DNA of 64,000 bases. It comes from Scilla litardierei (taxonomy: Eukaryota; Streptophyta; Magnoliopsida; Asparagales; Asparagaceae). Of this stretch, positions 43,946 to 56,128 are shown one piece after another (positions within the stretch are counted from its first letter, which is position 1; each line of letters opens with the position of its first letter). A model generated the notes under the pieces. That model did no database searches. It worked only from the letters and a program-made list of their open reading frames with translations, and had not been told where the DNA came from. The stretch covers positions 136,536,448 through 136,600,447 of the forward strand of contig CM061136.1 of NCBI GenBank assembly GCA_030789695.1. Reading direction: 5' to 3'. A program made the position numbers and the translations under genes.

Positions 43946-45554
43946 GATAGTGTACTTTATGGAATTACCGCATGCTTGAAGCATGGATCGATATCATAGT
44001 TGTTGGACTTCAAAGCATTGCTCAGGACTGACATTCTCTGTTGAGGTTTCTGCCTTGACTTTTCAGCAAGTAAATACCATATATATGTATTTGTTGTACT
44101 CATTGTTGTATACATTGTTGGATGTGTTATTGTACACATTGTTGGATGTACGAAATGATGGGCCTATAAGGCCACACGGACATGGACATGGATAAGGATA
44201 TGGATACTGATATGGATACTGATACGGTTATAAATGTGTAATGTGATATAACACAGGTTATGGGGTAGCCTTGAGCTACGAAGTGTGTGGGAGAGACCGG
44301 GTCCACCCTTATTTGCTAAGATGTACCATCACCCTGTAGGGGATGGTAGGTAGATATTCCACAGGTTGCTCTGTGGGATGGGTGCACTTCTGGTTGCATA
44401 TTGTACACTCGAGCTAAAACTGTTGCACTAGCTTGATTGATAATACACGGGATACGGGGTAGTCTTGAGCTACGAAGTGTGCGGGAGTGACCGGGTCCAC
44501 CCTTATTTGGTAATCTGTACCATCACTCTGAAGGGGATGGTAGGTAGATATTCCACGGGTTTCTCCGTGGGATGGGTGCACTTCTGGTTGCATATCGTGC
44601 ACTCGAGCTAAGGCTGATGCACTAGTTTGATTGATGTTGCACTAATTGATTGATACCATTGTTTTGTCACGAATACTGACCCGACATCATTGTTCTGTTG
44701 TGACTATTCTACTGACTAAGTTGAGACTCCTTGAACGTGGTAGAGCGGTATAATAATAAGCGGTCTTAAATTACTACTGAATCAATGTCTAGAAAGGAAT
44801 GGGAAGGGGGTTGGTCAACCAAAGGACTTGTCATGCGGTCTTAGAAGTGACATGTGCCTTCAAGTCCTGACTGCCTGGCTGATTTGAGAGTTAAACTAGA
44901 CTTCTTATTATTAGGCCTGCCTACACTATTAGATAGTCAAGCGACGCTCGTCTACTTTTTAAGTGTTGCTACATCTACCTGGATGTCTTACTATCGTCAT
45001 CACATTGTCTGTTGGTTGAAATATTGTTGCTACCATATGCCATGCCACAGTTATTGCTCTCGTATAGTCACCTTTACTTTATGCATTACATGCACCACTT
45101 ACCACACCTGAGCAGTTACCAGTACTTTACTTATCACTCTTACATATCTGTCAGCTCATACTTTACTTTTTGTACATACATGACCATCTTTTGTTTACTA
45201 TAGTCTGTTCCATACTTTTGCACCAGTTTATTTCTATTGCTAGAATTGTTGTGACTTACCTACGGTTCCATCTCCGTGGCACCACAAACGACGCGCATAG
45301 GGAGGTAGATGCTCTTGAGTTAATAGCGCCAGAGTTCGTCCTTTGGACTGCAGCTTTCAGAGTTATTTTCAGTTGTATTTTTTTTCCTCATGTACGTTTG
45401 TTGAAACAATTTGTACAATATCGATGTAATAATTGGACACAATTTGGGTATTTTTGTACATCTCTGCATCGTGGCTATTTTGTTTTCACTGGTTAACTGC
45501 AGGAACTCTGCAAATATCAAAAAAAGTAAGGAGCTCCGGGAGCGGGTCATTACA
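43946..45554 (+). repeat. 5' LTR fragment of K
   Basis: Near-identical to 49398-50976. It includes two ~194-bp tandem units starting at 44251 and 44445 (each containing TTGAGCTACGAAGTGTG and GGATGGTAGGTAGATATTCC), mirrored in the other LTR from about 49692. Confidence 0.85.
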
Positions 45555-46589
45555 GTTTTTGGTGGCCCACGCAGGTCCGCGCTAACTACCTCATGAAAAA
45601 TATAGCAAGATCAGGGTGTACAGTATAAAATACTCAAATTGAACTCTCGAGTACAAGATGTCTCGAGTGTTCACCTGTATTGGATATACGGGTGAAGCGT
45701 CCTTATTACCACCTTCATTAGGACTTCCTTGATTCCTTGATTCTCATCACCTTCCTTGAACTCTTAACCCTTGTCTAGAAATTCGTGTTCCATTTTTGGA
45801 TATACCTTCACTAGTAACCTCATTTGCTAGCAGTTAGAGTGATTTTTCATAGGTTGAACTATCTACCCACTTCTTCTTCATCGCCCTTCTTTCAGTTGAT
45901 GATGGTCACCCGATTGTCCTTCTTAGAGTATTTATAGTTGTGCTTAGCTCACCCAAACTCTAGCTACGTCTATTTTAAGGAGGGTAGCCTTCGAAGTTAT
46001 CGATCATCAGAAGTTCGAATTCGACAACGGAAGCGAATCAAAGGACGTTTAGAAATGTTTGAGGACGGTGCTAGAAAAATTGAGACGGACAAAACCAAGA
46101 TGTGTAGGCAGAGACATCAGTTTCTTCTTCCTCTTCCTTGAACTCTTAAGTTTCCTTCTATCTATGAGCTTGATATTACTTTGAAAGTGCCGATAGCCTG
46201 TCATTCATGCTGTAACCGTCAATCACGATCTAAGGAGTAGGTAATAGCTTGCTACTGACCTCAAGTTCCAAGTTCGAACAGATATTATCATAATAACTAT
46301 CATTTTCATATAACACCATATTAAACCTGGCTACTTGAAAAGTTAAGATAATTATTATGATAATACTAGGTCTCAGGACTAGTCATAAAAGATACGGTGA
46401 TGTCAATAGTATGTTTCATATATAACATCTCTTGCTTTCTTGATGCTATCACATTATATTTCATGCTATTAACAACTTATTTTTCAATATCAAAATCGTT
46501 CATCAAGCCTTCCTTTCGATTGTTTAATTGCTTTGGCAATGATCGGTCTTCTTAATTCCGAGGACGGAATTATTTTAAGGAGTGTAGGA
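45555..46589 (+). other. Short interior of K
   Basis: No gag or pol domain and no clear primer-binding site after the LTR end. A 67-codon basic frame at 45938-46141 has no recognisable homology. The last ~24 bp are the polypurine region TTATTTTAAGGAGTGTAGGA preceding the LTR. Confidence 0.65.
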
Positions 46590-47180
46590 TGTAATAGCAT
46601 GTTTTCATCAACACAACTGTTTACATATTTAAACTATTTTCAAATTTTTTTAAAACAATTTTATAATGGTTCGTCAAGAGTTTTACGATTTCAAAAAATT
46701 CTTGTAAAAATATTTTGAAGTGTCAGACTAGTTATGAAGTATTTTAGTAAGTTCGGGTTTCCTCAAATACCTCTAAATAATCTAGTAAAAATTCATTTTC
46801 AATTATTACCGCTTTGGCTTAATGAATTTATTTTCTATACAAATATCATCAAAACGATTTCAAACTTTTACAGTAACATTCAATGATCATTTAGGGCTTT
46901 CCATATTAATTTCGTAATTTTCTGAAGTCAAATCAATAGAGAACCCGCAAACCCGCTTCCTAAACGTTTTGGGCTAAAACTAGTATTTCGTATCTCAAAC
47001 CCTAGAACGGACTTCGTATTCGCGATCCTCGCGACGATACGAACCCGTGGGTATGTTTTTGTAATTTTTTGGACACGTTTATTAATAGGGGCAAAATCGT
47101 AATTTCGTTACAAATTTTACTAATTACCCTACCTGAGTACTAATTACCTTAACCTAATTAACTATTAAATTACCCGAAAC

Positions 47181-47620
47181 ATGACTAACACGTGAAAGGG
47201 GACATATTAATTTTCCTAATTTAGTCAAAAGCTAAAACATAACTACATTTAATACACACCTAATACCATTAATTGTATTTGACTAAATACCAACTAATAC
47301 TAATTAAGTATTAATTTAATTAACCTATAAATCCCCTAACCCTACCCCTAAACTCACGCACCCAGGCAAACCTATCCCCTAACCCAAACAACGCAAGCTC
47401 ATGACTAACACGTGAAAGGGGACATATTAATTTTCCTAATTTAGTCAAAAGCTAAAACCTAACTACATTTAATACACACCTAATACCATTAATTGTATTT
47501 GACTAAATACCAACTAATACTAATTAAGTATTAATTTAATTAACCTATAAATCCCCTAACCCTACCCCTAAACTCACGCACCCAGGCAAACCTATCCCCT
47601 AACCCAAACAACGCAAGCTC
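47181..47620 (+). repeat. 220-bp tandem duplication around the K promoter
   Basis: 47181-47400 and 47401-47620 are almost identical (one clear difference, AAAACAT versus AAAACCT). Each contains CCTATAAATCCCCTAACCC, so the TATA-like site and telo-box-like CCCTAA motifs are doubled. Confidence 0.92.
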
Positions 47621-47716
<96 letters not shown>

Positions 47717-47717
47717 C
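47621..47717 (+). repeat. (CT)n microsatellite in K LTR
   Basis: Nearly uninterrupted CT repeat of about 97 bp just downstream of the duplicated TATA-like sites, in the expected leader. Confidence 0.95.
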
Positions 47718-47855
47718 CGTTCACCCGCTCTCCCTCGGTTCTCTCTCCGTTCGAAAACACCCGTCTCCCGCTCTCCCCCGTCTCTCTCTCGCTCGACCCA
47801 TGCTCCGGCGGCCCTGACTGCAGGCCGTCAGCATGCAGCCCACCCCCGCTCGCCT

Positions 47856-48257
47856 TTGACTCTCCCACTGCCACGACACCCTACCGAGAGCCCCTCCTTC
47901 GGAGTCTCGACGCAACCGCCGCTCCGACCCACGCTAGTCACCAGCACCGCCTCCCCCTCTCCGTCCGCCGTGTTCACAACCCCCTCCGACGCCCACGAGG
48001 CCTCCGCCATCGCCGTAGCCCCGCTCCGCCACCCTGACACCACGAACACGAAGACAGCGGTGGCAACAGAGCTCACCACCGCTCCAACCCCTAGCGCCGC
48101 TCGCATGTCGATGTCTCCACCTCTCCGAGCTCCGACGATGCCTCCTCTATGCTCCTCCGCCCTCGACAGCATCGAAACTGCCATGCTCCTCCGGCGAAGC
48201 GCCACCGCCCCTCTGCTTTCTCCCTCGTCGAAGCTCCGAGATCGCCTCCCGCCGTGA
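47856..48257 (+). other. GC-rich ORF within K LTR leader, doubtful
   Basis: A 133-codon frame (MTLPLPRHPTESPSFG...) rich in A/P/S/T with no domain. An antisense frame is equally open, which points to GC composition. It could be a captured exon fragment or merely leader sequence. Confidence 0.2.
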
Positions 48258-50976
48258 GCCCGCACGCCAGGCACCACCCACTGCCTCCGCTGTTCACCAC
48301 CACCCCTTGACACCGGCCTCCGCCCGCGTTCGCCCTCCACCCGCATCCACGTCTGCCACACCGCCCCTCGTCGTGGAGAAACCACCTGCGGTTCACGTGA
48401 CAGAGGAATAGGGAAGTGAATACGTTTTTGTATACGTAAATACGTATATACGCACGTATTTCTATATTATTATATAGGGTTTAATGAACTAAAATTCATA
48501 ACTAATCCTACGAGCCTCGGAAAAATATGAGGCCAGCTCCAGAAAATCAGAAATGACATTCTGAACCCAATGACACTTGTTTCATCTCAATCTGACGCTT
48601 AGTTTTTCTAGAATTAATTTTTAAGCCTAAAAGTTAAATATGTTATTTTCGTTCAAAAATCAGTAACTTGTTATTTCCACGTACACAGATACGTGATAAA
48701 AATATATGTTATAGTACTCTTCGAGACGGTCGTTTTGACAACTCACTTGCCACTTTCTGATACAGATTGCATCCAGAATAAATTGTTGAATAAGTATGTT
48801 ACCTAATTAAAATTAGTTTTTAAATGGATTTTTGATCTTTTAAAAATTATAAAAATTACTATAAACTTTAGAAAATTATTTCATCCCATGATAAAATCAT
48901 TTTCATCATATCTAGCCTATAGAAAAATTTAGAACGTTTTTCGACACCGTTTCAACCAGTTTTAAAAATCAAAACAATCAAATTAAATAGATAGAAAATA
49001 GGGTAACCTATAACTAATGATTTCTTATGTTTGCAGGTACCAATTCTCGTACACCAGCATCTTTAATAGCTCTAGCTCCAACCTCGTCTTACCACAACGA
49101 TCTCAAATAACGTAAGTCACTTTAATTCTAACTTTAGAAATTTAGATAGTGTACTCGTATGAACTTAGGACATGACATCTAGTTATTGACCTGAACAGAT
49201 GACTAGAGACCTAACTAAATAGGAAACGAATCAACTACAGAGCAACTTTGACTTGAACGTATGACATAGCTAAATTTCAACTTAGATGGTTGTAGTACAC
49301 GACCATCTACTGGGTAAACTATGTACTAATGGAAAACCGCATGCTCGATCGAAGCTTAGATCGGGTGTAAGTCACAATGAATTCTAACTTTAGAAATTGA
49401 GATAGTGTACTTTATGGAATTACAGCATACTCGAAGCTTGGATCGGTATCATAGTTGTTGGACTTTAAAGCATTGCTCAAGACTGACATTCTCTGTTGAG
49501 GTTTCTGCCTTGACTTTTCAGCAAATAAATACCATATTTATGTATTTGTTGTACTCATTGTTGTATAGTTGTTGGATGTGTTGTTGTACACATTGTTGGA
49601 TATACGAAATGATGGGCATATAAGGCCACACGGACACGAACATGGATACGGATATGGATATTGATACGGTTGTAAATGTGTAATGTGATATAACACGGGT
49701 TATGGGAGTGTGTGGGAGTGACCGGGTCCACCCTTATTTGGTAAGATGTACCATCACCCTGCAAGGGATGGTAGGTAGATATTCCACGGGTTGATCCATG
49801 GGATGGATGCATTTCTGGTTGCATATTGTACACTCGAACTAAGACTGTTGCACTAGCTTGATTGATAATACACGGGATACGGGGTAGTCTTGAGCTACGA
49901 AGTGTGTGGGAGTGACCGGGTCCACCCTTATTTGGTAATCTGTACCATCACCCTGAAGGGGATGGTAGGTAGATATTCCACGGGTTTCTCCGTGGGATGG
50001 GTGCACTTCTGGTTGCATATCGTGCACTCGAGCTAAGGCTGATGCACTAGTTTGATTGATGTTGCACTAATTGATTGATACCATTGTTTTATCACGACTA
50101 CTGACCCGACATCATTGTTCTGTTGCGACTATTCTACTGACTAAGTCGAGACTACTCGAACGTGGTAGAGCGGTATAATAATAAGCGGTCTTAAATTACT
50201 ACTGAATCAGTGTCTAAAAAGGAATGGGAAGGGGGTTGGTCAACCAAAGGACTTGTCATGCGGTCTTAAAAGTGACATGTGCCTTCAAGCCCTGACTGCC
50301 TGGCTGATTTGAGAGTTAAACTAGACTTCTTATTATTAGGCATGCCTACACTATTAGATAGTCAAGCGACGCTCATCTTCTTTTTAAGTCTTGCTACATC
50401 TACCTGGATGTCTTACTATCGTCATCACATTGTTTGTTGGTTGAAATATTGTTGCTACCATATGACATGCCATAGTTATTGCTCTCGTACAGTCACCTTT
50501 ACTTTATGCATTACATGCACCACTTACCACACCTGAGCAGTTACCAGTACTTTACTTATCACTCTTACATACCTGTCAGCTCATACTTTACTTTTTGTAC
50601 CTACATGCCCATCTTTTGTTTACTATAGTCTGTTCCATACTTTTGCACCACTTTATTTCTATTGCTAAAATTGTTATGACTTACTTACGGTTCCATCTCC
50701 TGGCATCGCAGACGACACACATATGTAGGTAGATGCTCTTGAGTTAATAGCGCCAGAGTTCGTTCCTGGGACCACAGCTTTCAGAGTTATTTTCAGTTGT
50801 ATTTTCTTTCCTCATGTACGTTTGTTGAAACAATTTGTACAATATGGATGTAATAATTGGACACAAATTGGGTATTTTTGTACATCTCTCATTGTGGCTA
50901 TTTTGTTTTCACTGGTTAACTGCAGGACCTGTGCAAATATAAAAAAAACAACGGGCCCCGGGAGCGGGTCGTTACA

Positions 50977-51959
50977 CCAACCTTAGCGTGTGAGCTGCTG
51001 GAATGCCACACATGGCTTATAAGGAAATAGAGGTTGGCTCCATAAATTCTTCCAAGGGGTCTTGTGACCGTGCTTCTTTTATCTCGTCCTCTTTAACACT
51101 CTCTCCAGGATTGTAATCCTTTCCGTTCCGTATTCCCTCTAGGACGAACAGATGTCTTTCCATATACTTGTGCTCCTTGCTCCATTTTGCATTACACCAA
51201 AAACATAAATTGGTTTGCCTTCGGTGTTGGATTTCCTCGGGGGTTAACTTTTTGGCTTTATGTTGGGTTAGAGGTTGTTGAAGTTCACTGAGTTGCTGCC
51301 ATGGAACTACTAGAGGATGGACTCATGATTCCTCTTCATGTGTGGCGACAGTCAATTGGCTTCTGTCAGTCCTCTTCATCTATATGAATTTTTCCTCAAA
51401 ATTCCTAGCCAAAAACAATGCATCCTTGAATGATTACGGTCGAGCCACAAGAACTTCAAATTTGATATCATCTCATAACCCCCAGTACACTTGTCCAATA
51501 TGTATTCGTAAGGACGCTTCTCTAACAACCCCATGAGCTGCTCAAACTTCTTCAGAAACTCTCTTACAGTTCCAAGTTGCTTGAGATTAGAAAATGAAGT
51601 AAAAGGCTTCTCAAGTTCAATGGGACCGAATCTCACCAAGAGTTCTTTCTTGAAAACATCCCACTGTAGAAAACCCTCTAGATTGATCTTGCCCCACTCA
51701 TACCACTGGAGCACCTCATCTTTGAAGTAGAATCCACATATCTTTACCCAATTCTCTGTTCCTATAATATAGTACTCAAACATTTTGAGTACTTGGTTGA
51801 TCCAAGGGATCATTTCCTTGGATCCTTTAAACACTGGAAAATCGGGTTTCAAAATCTTTCCATGAAATACCTTGTGACTAGTGAACTCGCTCCCTCCCCC
51901 TTTCTTACTATAACTTCCAGGAGATGAGTTGAGAATATAGTTATCTTGGACACGTGAAT
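50977..51959 (-). pseudogene. Gypsy gag fragment M, interrupted on both sides
   Basis: The minus-strand frame from about 51959 encodes a Gypsy gag capsid: FHGKILKPDFPVFKGSK, IPWINQVLKMFEYY, QWYEWGKINLEGFLQWDVF, ELLVRFGP. Downstream, near 51215-51181, is a degenerate zinc knuckle (CFWCNAKWSKEHKY, whose final C is Y), as in Tekay/Reina-type elements. The apparent start MNTGRHN is LTR sequence from 51960 read through, so the true gag N-terminus is lost. The left side ends at the K LTR. Frameshifts separate capsid and knuckle. Confidence 0.8.
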
Positions 51960-52866
51960 TGTGACGACCCGTATTCATCAGTATACGTATTTTCGTATTC
52001 TACGTATTTTTATACTTTAAAGATATTTTAAAAGGTTGGTCAGGAGTTTTATATCAAAAATGGTTTAAAATCAATTATATAAAAAATATTTTCGAATCAT
52101 CATACTAGTTATGACATGTATTCGTAAGTTTAAGTGTCGTCAAAAAGTTTAAATAGTTTATATAATATTTTCTACTTAATTATTACTGATATAGCCGTAT
52201 CAATTAATTTTCTATATAAATGTTATCAAAACGATTTCAAACTTCTACCATGTGATTCTATGATCATTTAGTGCTCCCCATATTAATTTTGCAATTTTCT
52301 GCAGTCAAATCGATCGATCTAGAACCTGCAAACCCGATACCTAAACGTTTTGGCTCGAAACTCGTACTTTCTTAGCTCAAACTTCGAAATGGACCTCGTA
52401 TTCGTAATCTTCGCGTCAATATGAACCCGTGGCTATGTTTTCGTAATTTTTTGGAGACGTTTAGTCTCAGGGGCAAAAATCGTAACTTTCAATATTTAAT
52501 TTACTAATTGCTTTTTATTAATTACTTGATTAATTACTAATTAACTAATCTTAACCCTTATCTAACATGCTATCGGCAACCGATGAGAAACATGTGGGAG
52601 TGTTTTTTTGTCAAACATCCAACCTAACGTAATAATCCCCTTTAAACGTTCATTGTATCTTAACTTACCGTTCATTTATATTATAAAAGCACTCCCCTTC
52701 CCTCACCCTCAGCCACCACAGACCCCCCCTCCTCCCTTCTCCCTCTAACCCATGCAGCAAGCCCCCTCCCCCTCTTTGCATCTCCTTCATCCGACTCGAC
52801 CATCGGCGACCACCTCCATGGTTGCGCCACCCAACACTACCCAAACCGCCTCAGTGACCCACCCAA
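51960..52866 (+). repeat. Tekay/Del-like LTR fragment, 5' part
   Basis: Starts TGTGACGACCCG inside fragment M. It is homologous to the inverted fragment at 41967-42546 and to the start of the K LTR. An ATTATAAAAG promoter-like site lies near 52678. It is truncated at 52866 where the SIRE-like extra ORF begins abruptly. Confidence 0.78.
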
Positions 52867-54051
52867 CATTTCGTCCAGTTTAGTGACTTCCTAGGCCTCG
52901 CCGATCTTCTTTCGTCCTCCGGTCTACTCGATTACCTTCGATACGACCCGAAGGCGAACCCTCACCCCTACCCTCGCCTAGTAAAACTATTCTATGCCAA
53001 TAGGATCCGGGGTCAGTACGATGCGACCCACTCGATTGAGACGACTGTTTTGGGGACTCCTATAGTCCTCACAGCAGAAATCTTAGGATAGATTTTGGGT
53101 ATCTCCTCGTCTGGCCTCCTCCCCTCTGACATTTCTGTTGATGATATCACCTCCCTCGATCAGGTCGTCCTATCTCAGATTTTCCATTAGATTCCTCCCG
53201 CCATGATTGGCGTACCCTCCAAATCCTTCAAGCCTAATGCATGGGTCCTCAATTTGATTCTGAAGTCGTGCTTGCTTCCCAAGTACGGCTCCTCATCTCT
53301 TCCGTCCCAGCCTTTTCTGAAGTTGATCTATGTTATTTTCATGGGGAGCTCGATTAACTGGGCTCGCATTATACTCGATAAGATGGACTCTTTCGAGTGT
53401 ATTCGCAAGACCACAAAGTCGGCTCACATCCCCAACCTGTGCTTGTTGACCCTTGTTTTTCTTCACTTCCGTGTCACACTTCCTCGTGACGATGAGCGTC
53501 CACTTGGTCCTCCCCTGAACGCGACAGCCGTCAAGAAGTCTCTGGCGGCGCTCCGTCACGTTCAGAGGACGACACCTTCAGCGTCTGCCTCTGCTTCTGC
53601 CTCAGCTGCTTCCTCTACCACTCTTGCCGATGTCGTTCGTTCGATCCGTCGTTTGGAGTCTCGTCAAGCTCGTACTGAGGAGATTCTCAGCCGTATCGTT
53701 CGACACCATGGTATTGAGATCCCTCCATCTTTTTATGACGAGGATGAGTTGGACGAGGAGGATATTGAGGAGCTTTGTCGTGTTTCCACTCGTGCCCCCG
53801 AGGGCACTGCTGGTGCTGGTGCTGCTGCTTCGTCTGCTGGTGCCCCCGAGAGCACACCTGTTGCCACCGCTCCTGCGGTGGATGCTACCACTGGTGCTCC
53901 CGAGGCCACTACCGTCGCTGCTCCTGAGATCGTCTCTTCTGCCGTGCCTGAGACTTCTGCCGTCGCTCCAGTTGACCTTCCAGATGTTCCTGTGACCACC
54001 ACTTCTCCTGCAGAGCCTGCTGCTGCTGCAGATCCTGCTGCTTCCTCTTGA
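52867..54051 (+). pseudogene. Extra post-pol ORF (so-called env-like), left copy, 5'-truncated
   Basis: The frame starts inside the protein (FVQFSDFLGLADLLSSSG) and contains RLVKLFYANRIRGQYDATHS. This resembles the conserved core of the family annotated as putative plant transposon protein in Copia SIRE and Gypsy Athila elements. TAG at 53089-53091 is shared with the right copy. A second TAG at 53188-53190 is CAG in the right copy. After these the frame is open for 282 codons from 53203: an S/A-rich linker, a coiled-coil-like RRLESRQARTEEILSRI, an acidic DEDELDEEDIEEL and a long A/P/T/V-rich C-terminus to the TGA at 54049. No membrane anchor is visible. Confidence 0.8.
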
Positions 54052-54982
54052 GCTTCCTTGAGGACTCTCCGATGCTCCTTGGATGATACATCTAGTGTGA
54101 GAGAGTTTTGGTTAGGATAGAGTGTGGTTCTGGATTATTTTGATGTACTTTGATGATGTTGTGTGTTGCATGACACTCTGATATCTGTCTGATATGATGT
54201 TGAATTTTGTGCTCCGATCAGTGGATCGATGTTTTTGTATGTCAGTGGTGTTTATTTTTGATGTACTCTGGTTCATACTTATTATATATATACATCGCAG
54301 TTGACATTTCATTCTATTGTGCATAATTTATAATTTCTTTTATGTCTCTGATGTTTGATTTCGTCGCTCGACGATATTAACTTGGTTTACTAGAAATTTC
54401 TTCTATGGAAACATAGAATTGTTTTCCATGCACTAAATTAACCAAGAATGTTGATATTGGAGAGTTTATTCCATAACTCAATCCGTAAAATTGATTTGAG
54501 TTTTGATGATTTCTTTTTACGACTTTCGACTATGGTTTCATTGACACGCCTTGATTTTACTCGTATTTTTCTTTGGTGTCACGTGAACCGTCGTCGTTTT
54601 CTACGACTCCCGTGCTTTTATTTGAAGCCATTGTTGTCGTTGATCTCCTCCCGCTCTTTTTGATAATGCCAAAGGGGGAGAGATATAATAATAACGATGT
54701 GCTAAATGATAATTTAAAGCACTATTCCAAGAATCTAATTTGATATGTTAGATTCAGGTGGAGTTAAGATATATAAATGGAGTTTCAATCCGATATTTCA
54801 ATAACCAACTTTTGGTATTCGAAATTTCAATAATCGATTCTCATTTATATACTTTACTCGTCTGCTTGATGCGAATTATTATTGTTTAATTTGGAATTAA
54901 CGTGTCATCAATGCAGGGGGAGTAAGTAAATTACATTTGAATCATTATTTTTTATTATTATTTATGTTGGTTTGTCATCACC
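54052..54982 (+). other. 3' non-coding region of the SIRE-like unit
   Basis: Purine tracts AAAGGGGGAGAG (54671-54682) and GCAGGGGGAGTAAG (54913-54926) precede the true tract. The order and spacing match E1 and E2. No gene is supported. Confidence 0.75.
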
Positions 54983-54996
54983 AAAAAGGGGGAGAA
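54983..54996 (+). other. Polypurine tract of the SIRE-like unit
   Basis: AAAAAGGGGGAGAA directly before TGTTGGATATTGG. Confidence 0.85.
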
Positions 54997-55410
54997 TGTT
55001 GGATATTGGACTCCCCGGATTTGGTTTTGGATGATGAACAAACATAAATATATCGTGTACTAACACTTTGTGAGCGCAGTTATGGAGATCGTCGCCAAAT
55101 TCATATGAATATCAATTGTGACGTCTCAAGACTTCTCAAAGCACGTGATCGTATGCCTAAAGCTTCGTTGAAGCTTATAGACCATTTTAGAAGTCATGAA
55201 GATTCGATTGAAGCTATTGAAGACGATATCGTCAAGTTTTATTTATAGTCTTTAAGCTTCTTTCGTAGAATGTTAAGCCTTGAGTAGGTCTTACGGTTTA
55301 AATCTTCATAACGCTCATATCTTAGCTCTAGGATCTTAGTTGAAGTCCATGCAATCTTCCCCGAAGCATCGCGCTTCGATTCGGGACTTCTTGTGCATGT
55401 TAGTTGTTTC

Positions 55411-56066
55411 AAGAAGAAGAACTGACCGACTAGATGGTGATCTAGTCGGTCGGCAAAGCTTCTTGGACCGACTAGTTTCTGTCAGTCAATTCTAAGCTCT
55501 TTACTGTTTACAGTTAGTCGGTCTAAGTTGACTCACCGACCGACTAGTTTGTAAACTAGTCGGTCAGTGATGCTTCTGTGACCGACTAGTTGAGCTTTCC
55601 CTGTACATGCACATTTGAGCCTGAGCTACTGTTTATCATTAGTCGGTCTGTGTTCATTGATCGACCGACTAGTTGATGAACTAGTCGGTCAACGTTCCTT
55701 CTTGGACCGACTAGTTTATCTTTACTGTACATGCCAATTTTCACCTAACTTACTGTTTATCGTTAGTCGGTCTATGCTCATTTTGCGACCAACTAGTTGG
55801 TGAATTAGTCGGTCAACATTTGTTCTTGGACCGACTAAGTCTATTTGTGCTCAGACTTTAGTTTTATCTGTTAGTCGGTCTCAGTTGAGTAACCGACCGA
55901 CTAGTTGTGAAACTAGTCGGTCAGCTACTCTTCTTGGACCGACTAATTCCTTTAGTCTGTGCTTCAACCTTTTGGCTGTTCTTCAATTAGTCGGTATATG
56001 TTAATTGACCGACCGACTAGTTGATGAACTAGTCGGTCGGTGGTTGTTCTTTGACCGACTAGTTGG
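55411..56066 (+). repeat. U3 hairpin array of E3, six units
   Basis: Palindromes start near 55427, 55541, 55663, 55788, 55893 and 56010 (period 105-125 bp). The last has perfect 14-bp arms CCGACCGACTAGTT around a GATG loop. Half-sites (GGACCGACTA and TAGTCGGTCTAAG) lie between. By eye the array contains about 26 ACCGAC/GTCGGT hexamers. Confidence 0.9.
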
Positions 56067-56128
56067 GTACAGAAAAGAGCCGTTGGTGCATTTAATGACT
56101 CGAATTTCTTTCTCTCTCTCCTCTATCC

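Larger units (their letters stand above)
43946..50976 (+). mobile_element. Tekay/Del-like Gypsy element K with very long LTR, internally deleted
   Basis: 43946-45554 repeats 49398-50976, so it is the end of a 5' LTR that lost its beginning. A 1035-bp interior without domains follows, then the characteristic GAGGACGGAATTATTTTAAGG tract and a 3' LTR of about 4.4 kb ending GGGTCGTTACA. The LTR start/end pattern (TGTAACGACCC-like ... GGGTCGTTACA) is typical of Tekay/Del chromoviruses. Confidence 0.75.
46590..50976 (+). repeat. 3' LTR of K (~4.4 kb)
   Basis: Starts TGTAATAGC (a changed TGTAACGACC) after the polypurine tract and ends GTCGTTACA. 46590-47100 is homologous to the LTR starts at 51960 and 42546. 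It contains a 220-bp promoter-region duplication, a long CT repeat, a GC-rich leader and a ~190-bp tandem pair. 48420-49397 is A/T-rich with no gene. Confidence 0.75.
52867..54996 (+). mobile_element. 3' tail of a SIRE-like unit sharing the LTR of E3
   Basis: From 52867 it is nearly identical to 63558 onward (two differences in about 440 bp), a period of 10,691 bp. It continues through the extra ORF, a non-coding region and a polypurine tract into the LTR at 54997, which is also the 5' LTR of E3. This is the tandem arrangement internal-LTR-internal. Confidence 0.88.

Noticed and set aside
47329..47620. Telomere-like CCCTAACCCTACCCCTAAAC sequence
   Set aside because: Only a few imperfect units within a duplicated LTR promoter. 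This looks like telo-box-type motifs, not interstitial telomere DNA.
47828..48385. Overlapping sense and antisense ORFs in GC-rich DNA of the K LTR as a host gene
   Set aside because: Both strands are open, there is no recognisable domain, and the position is inside the LTR leader. A captured fragment is possible but not supported.
53203..54051. A stand-alone 282-aa gene
   Set aside because: It is the C-terminal part of the extra ORF, separated from its N-terminal part only by two TAG codons and continuous with the right-hand copy.
55411..56066. Regularly spaced palindromic repeats resembling a CRISPR array
   Set aside because: The repeats are diverged hairpins in alternating orientation inside an LTR of a plant retrotransposon, with unit lengths that vary and no cas genes. 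This is a U3 subrepeat array.
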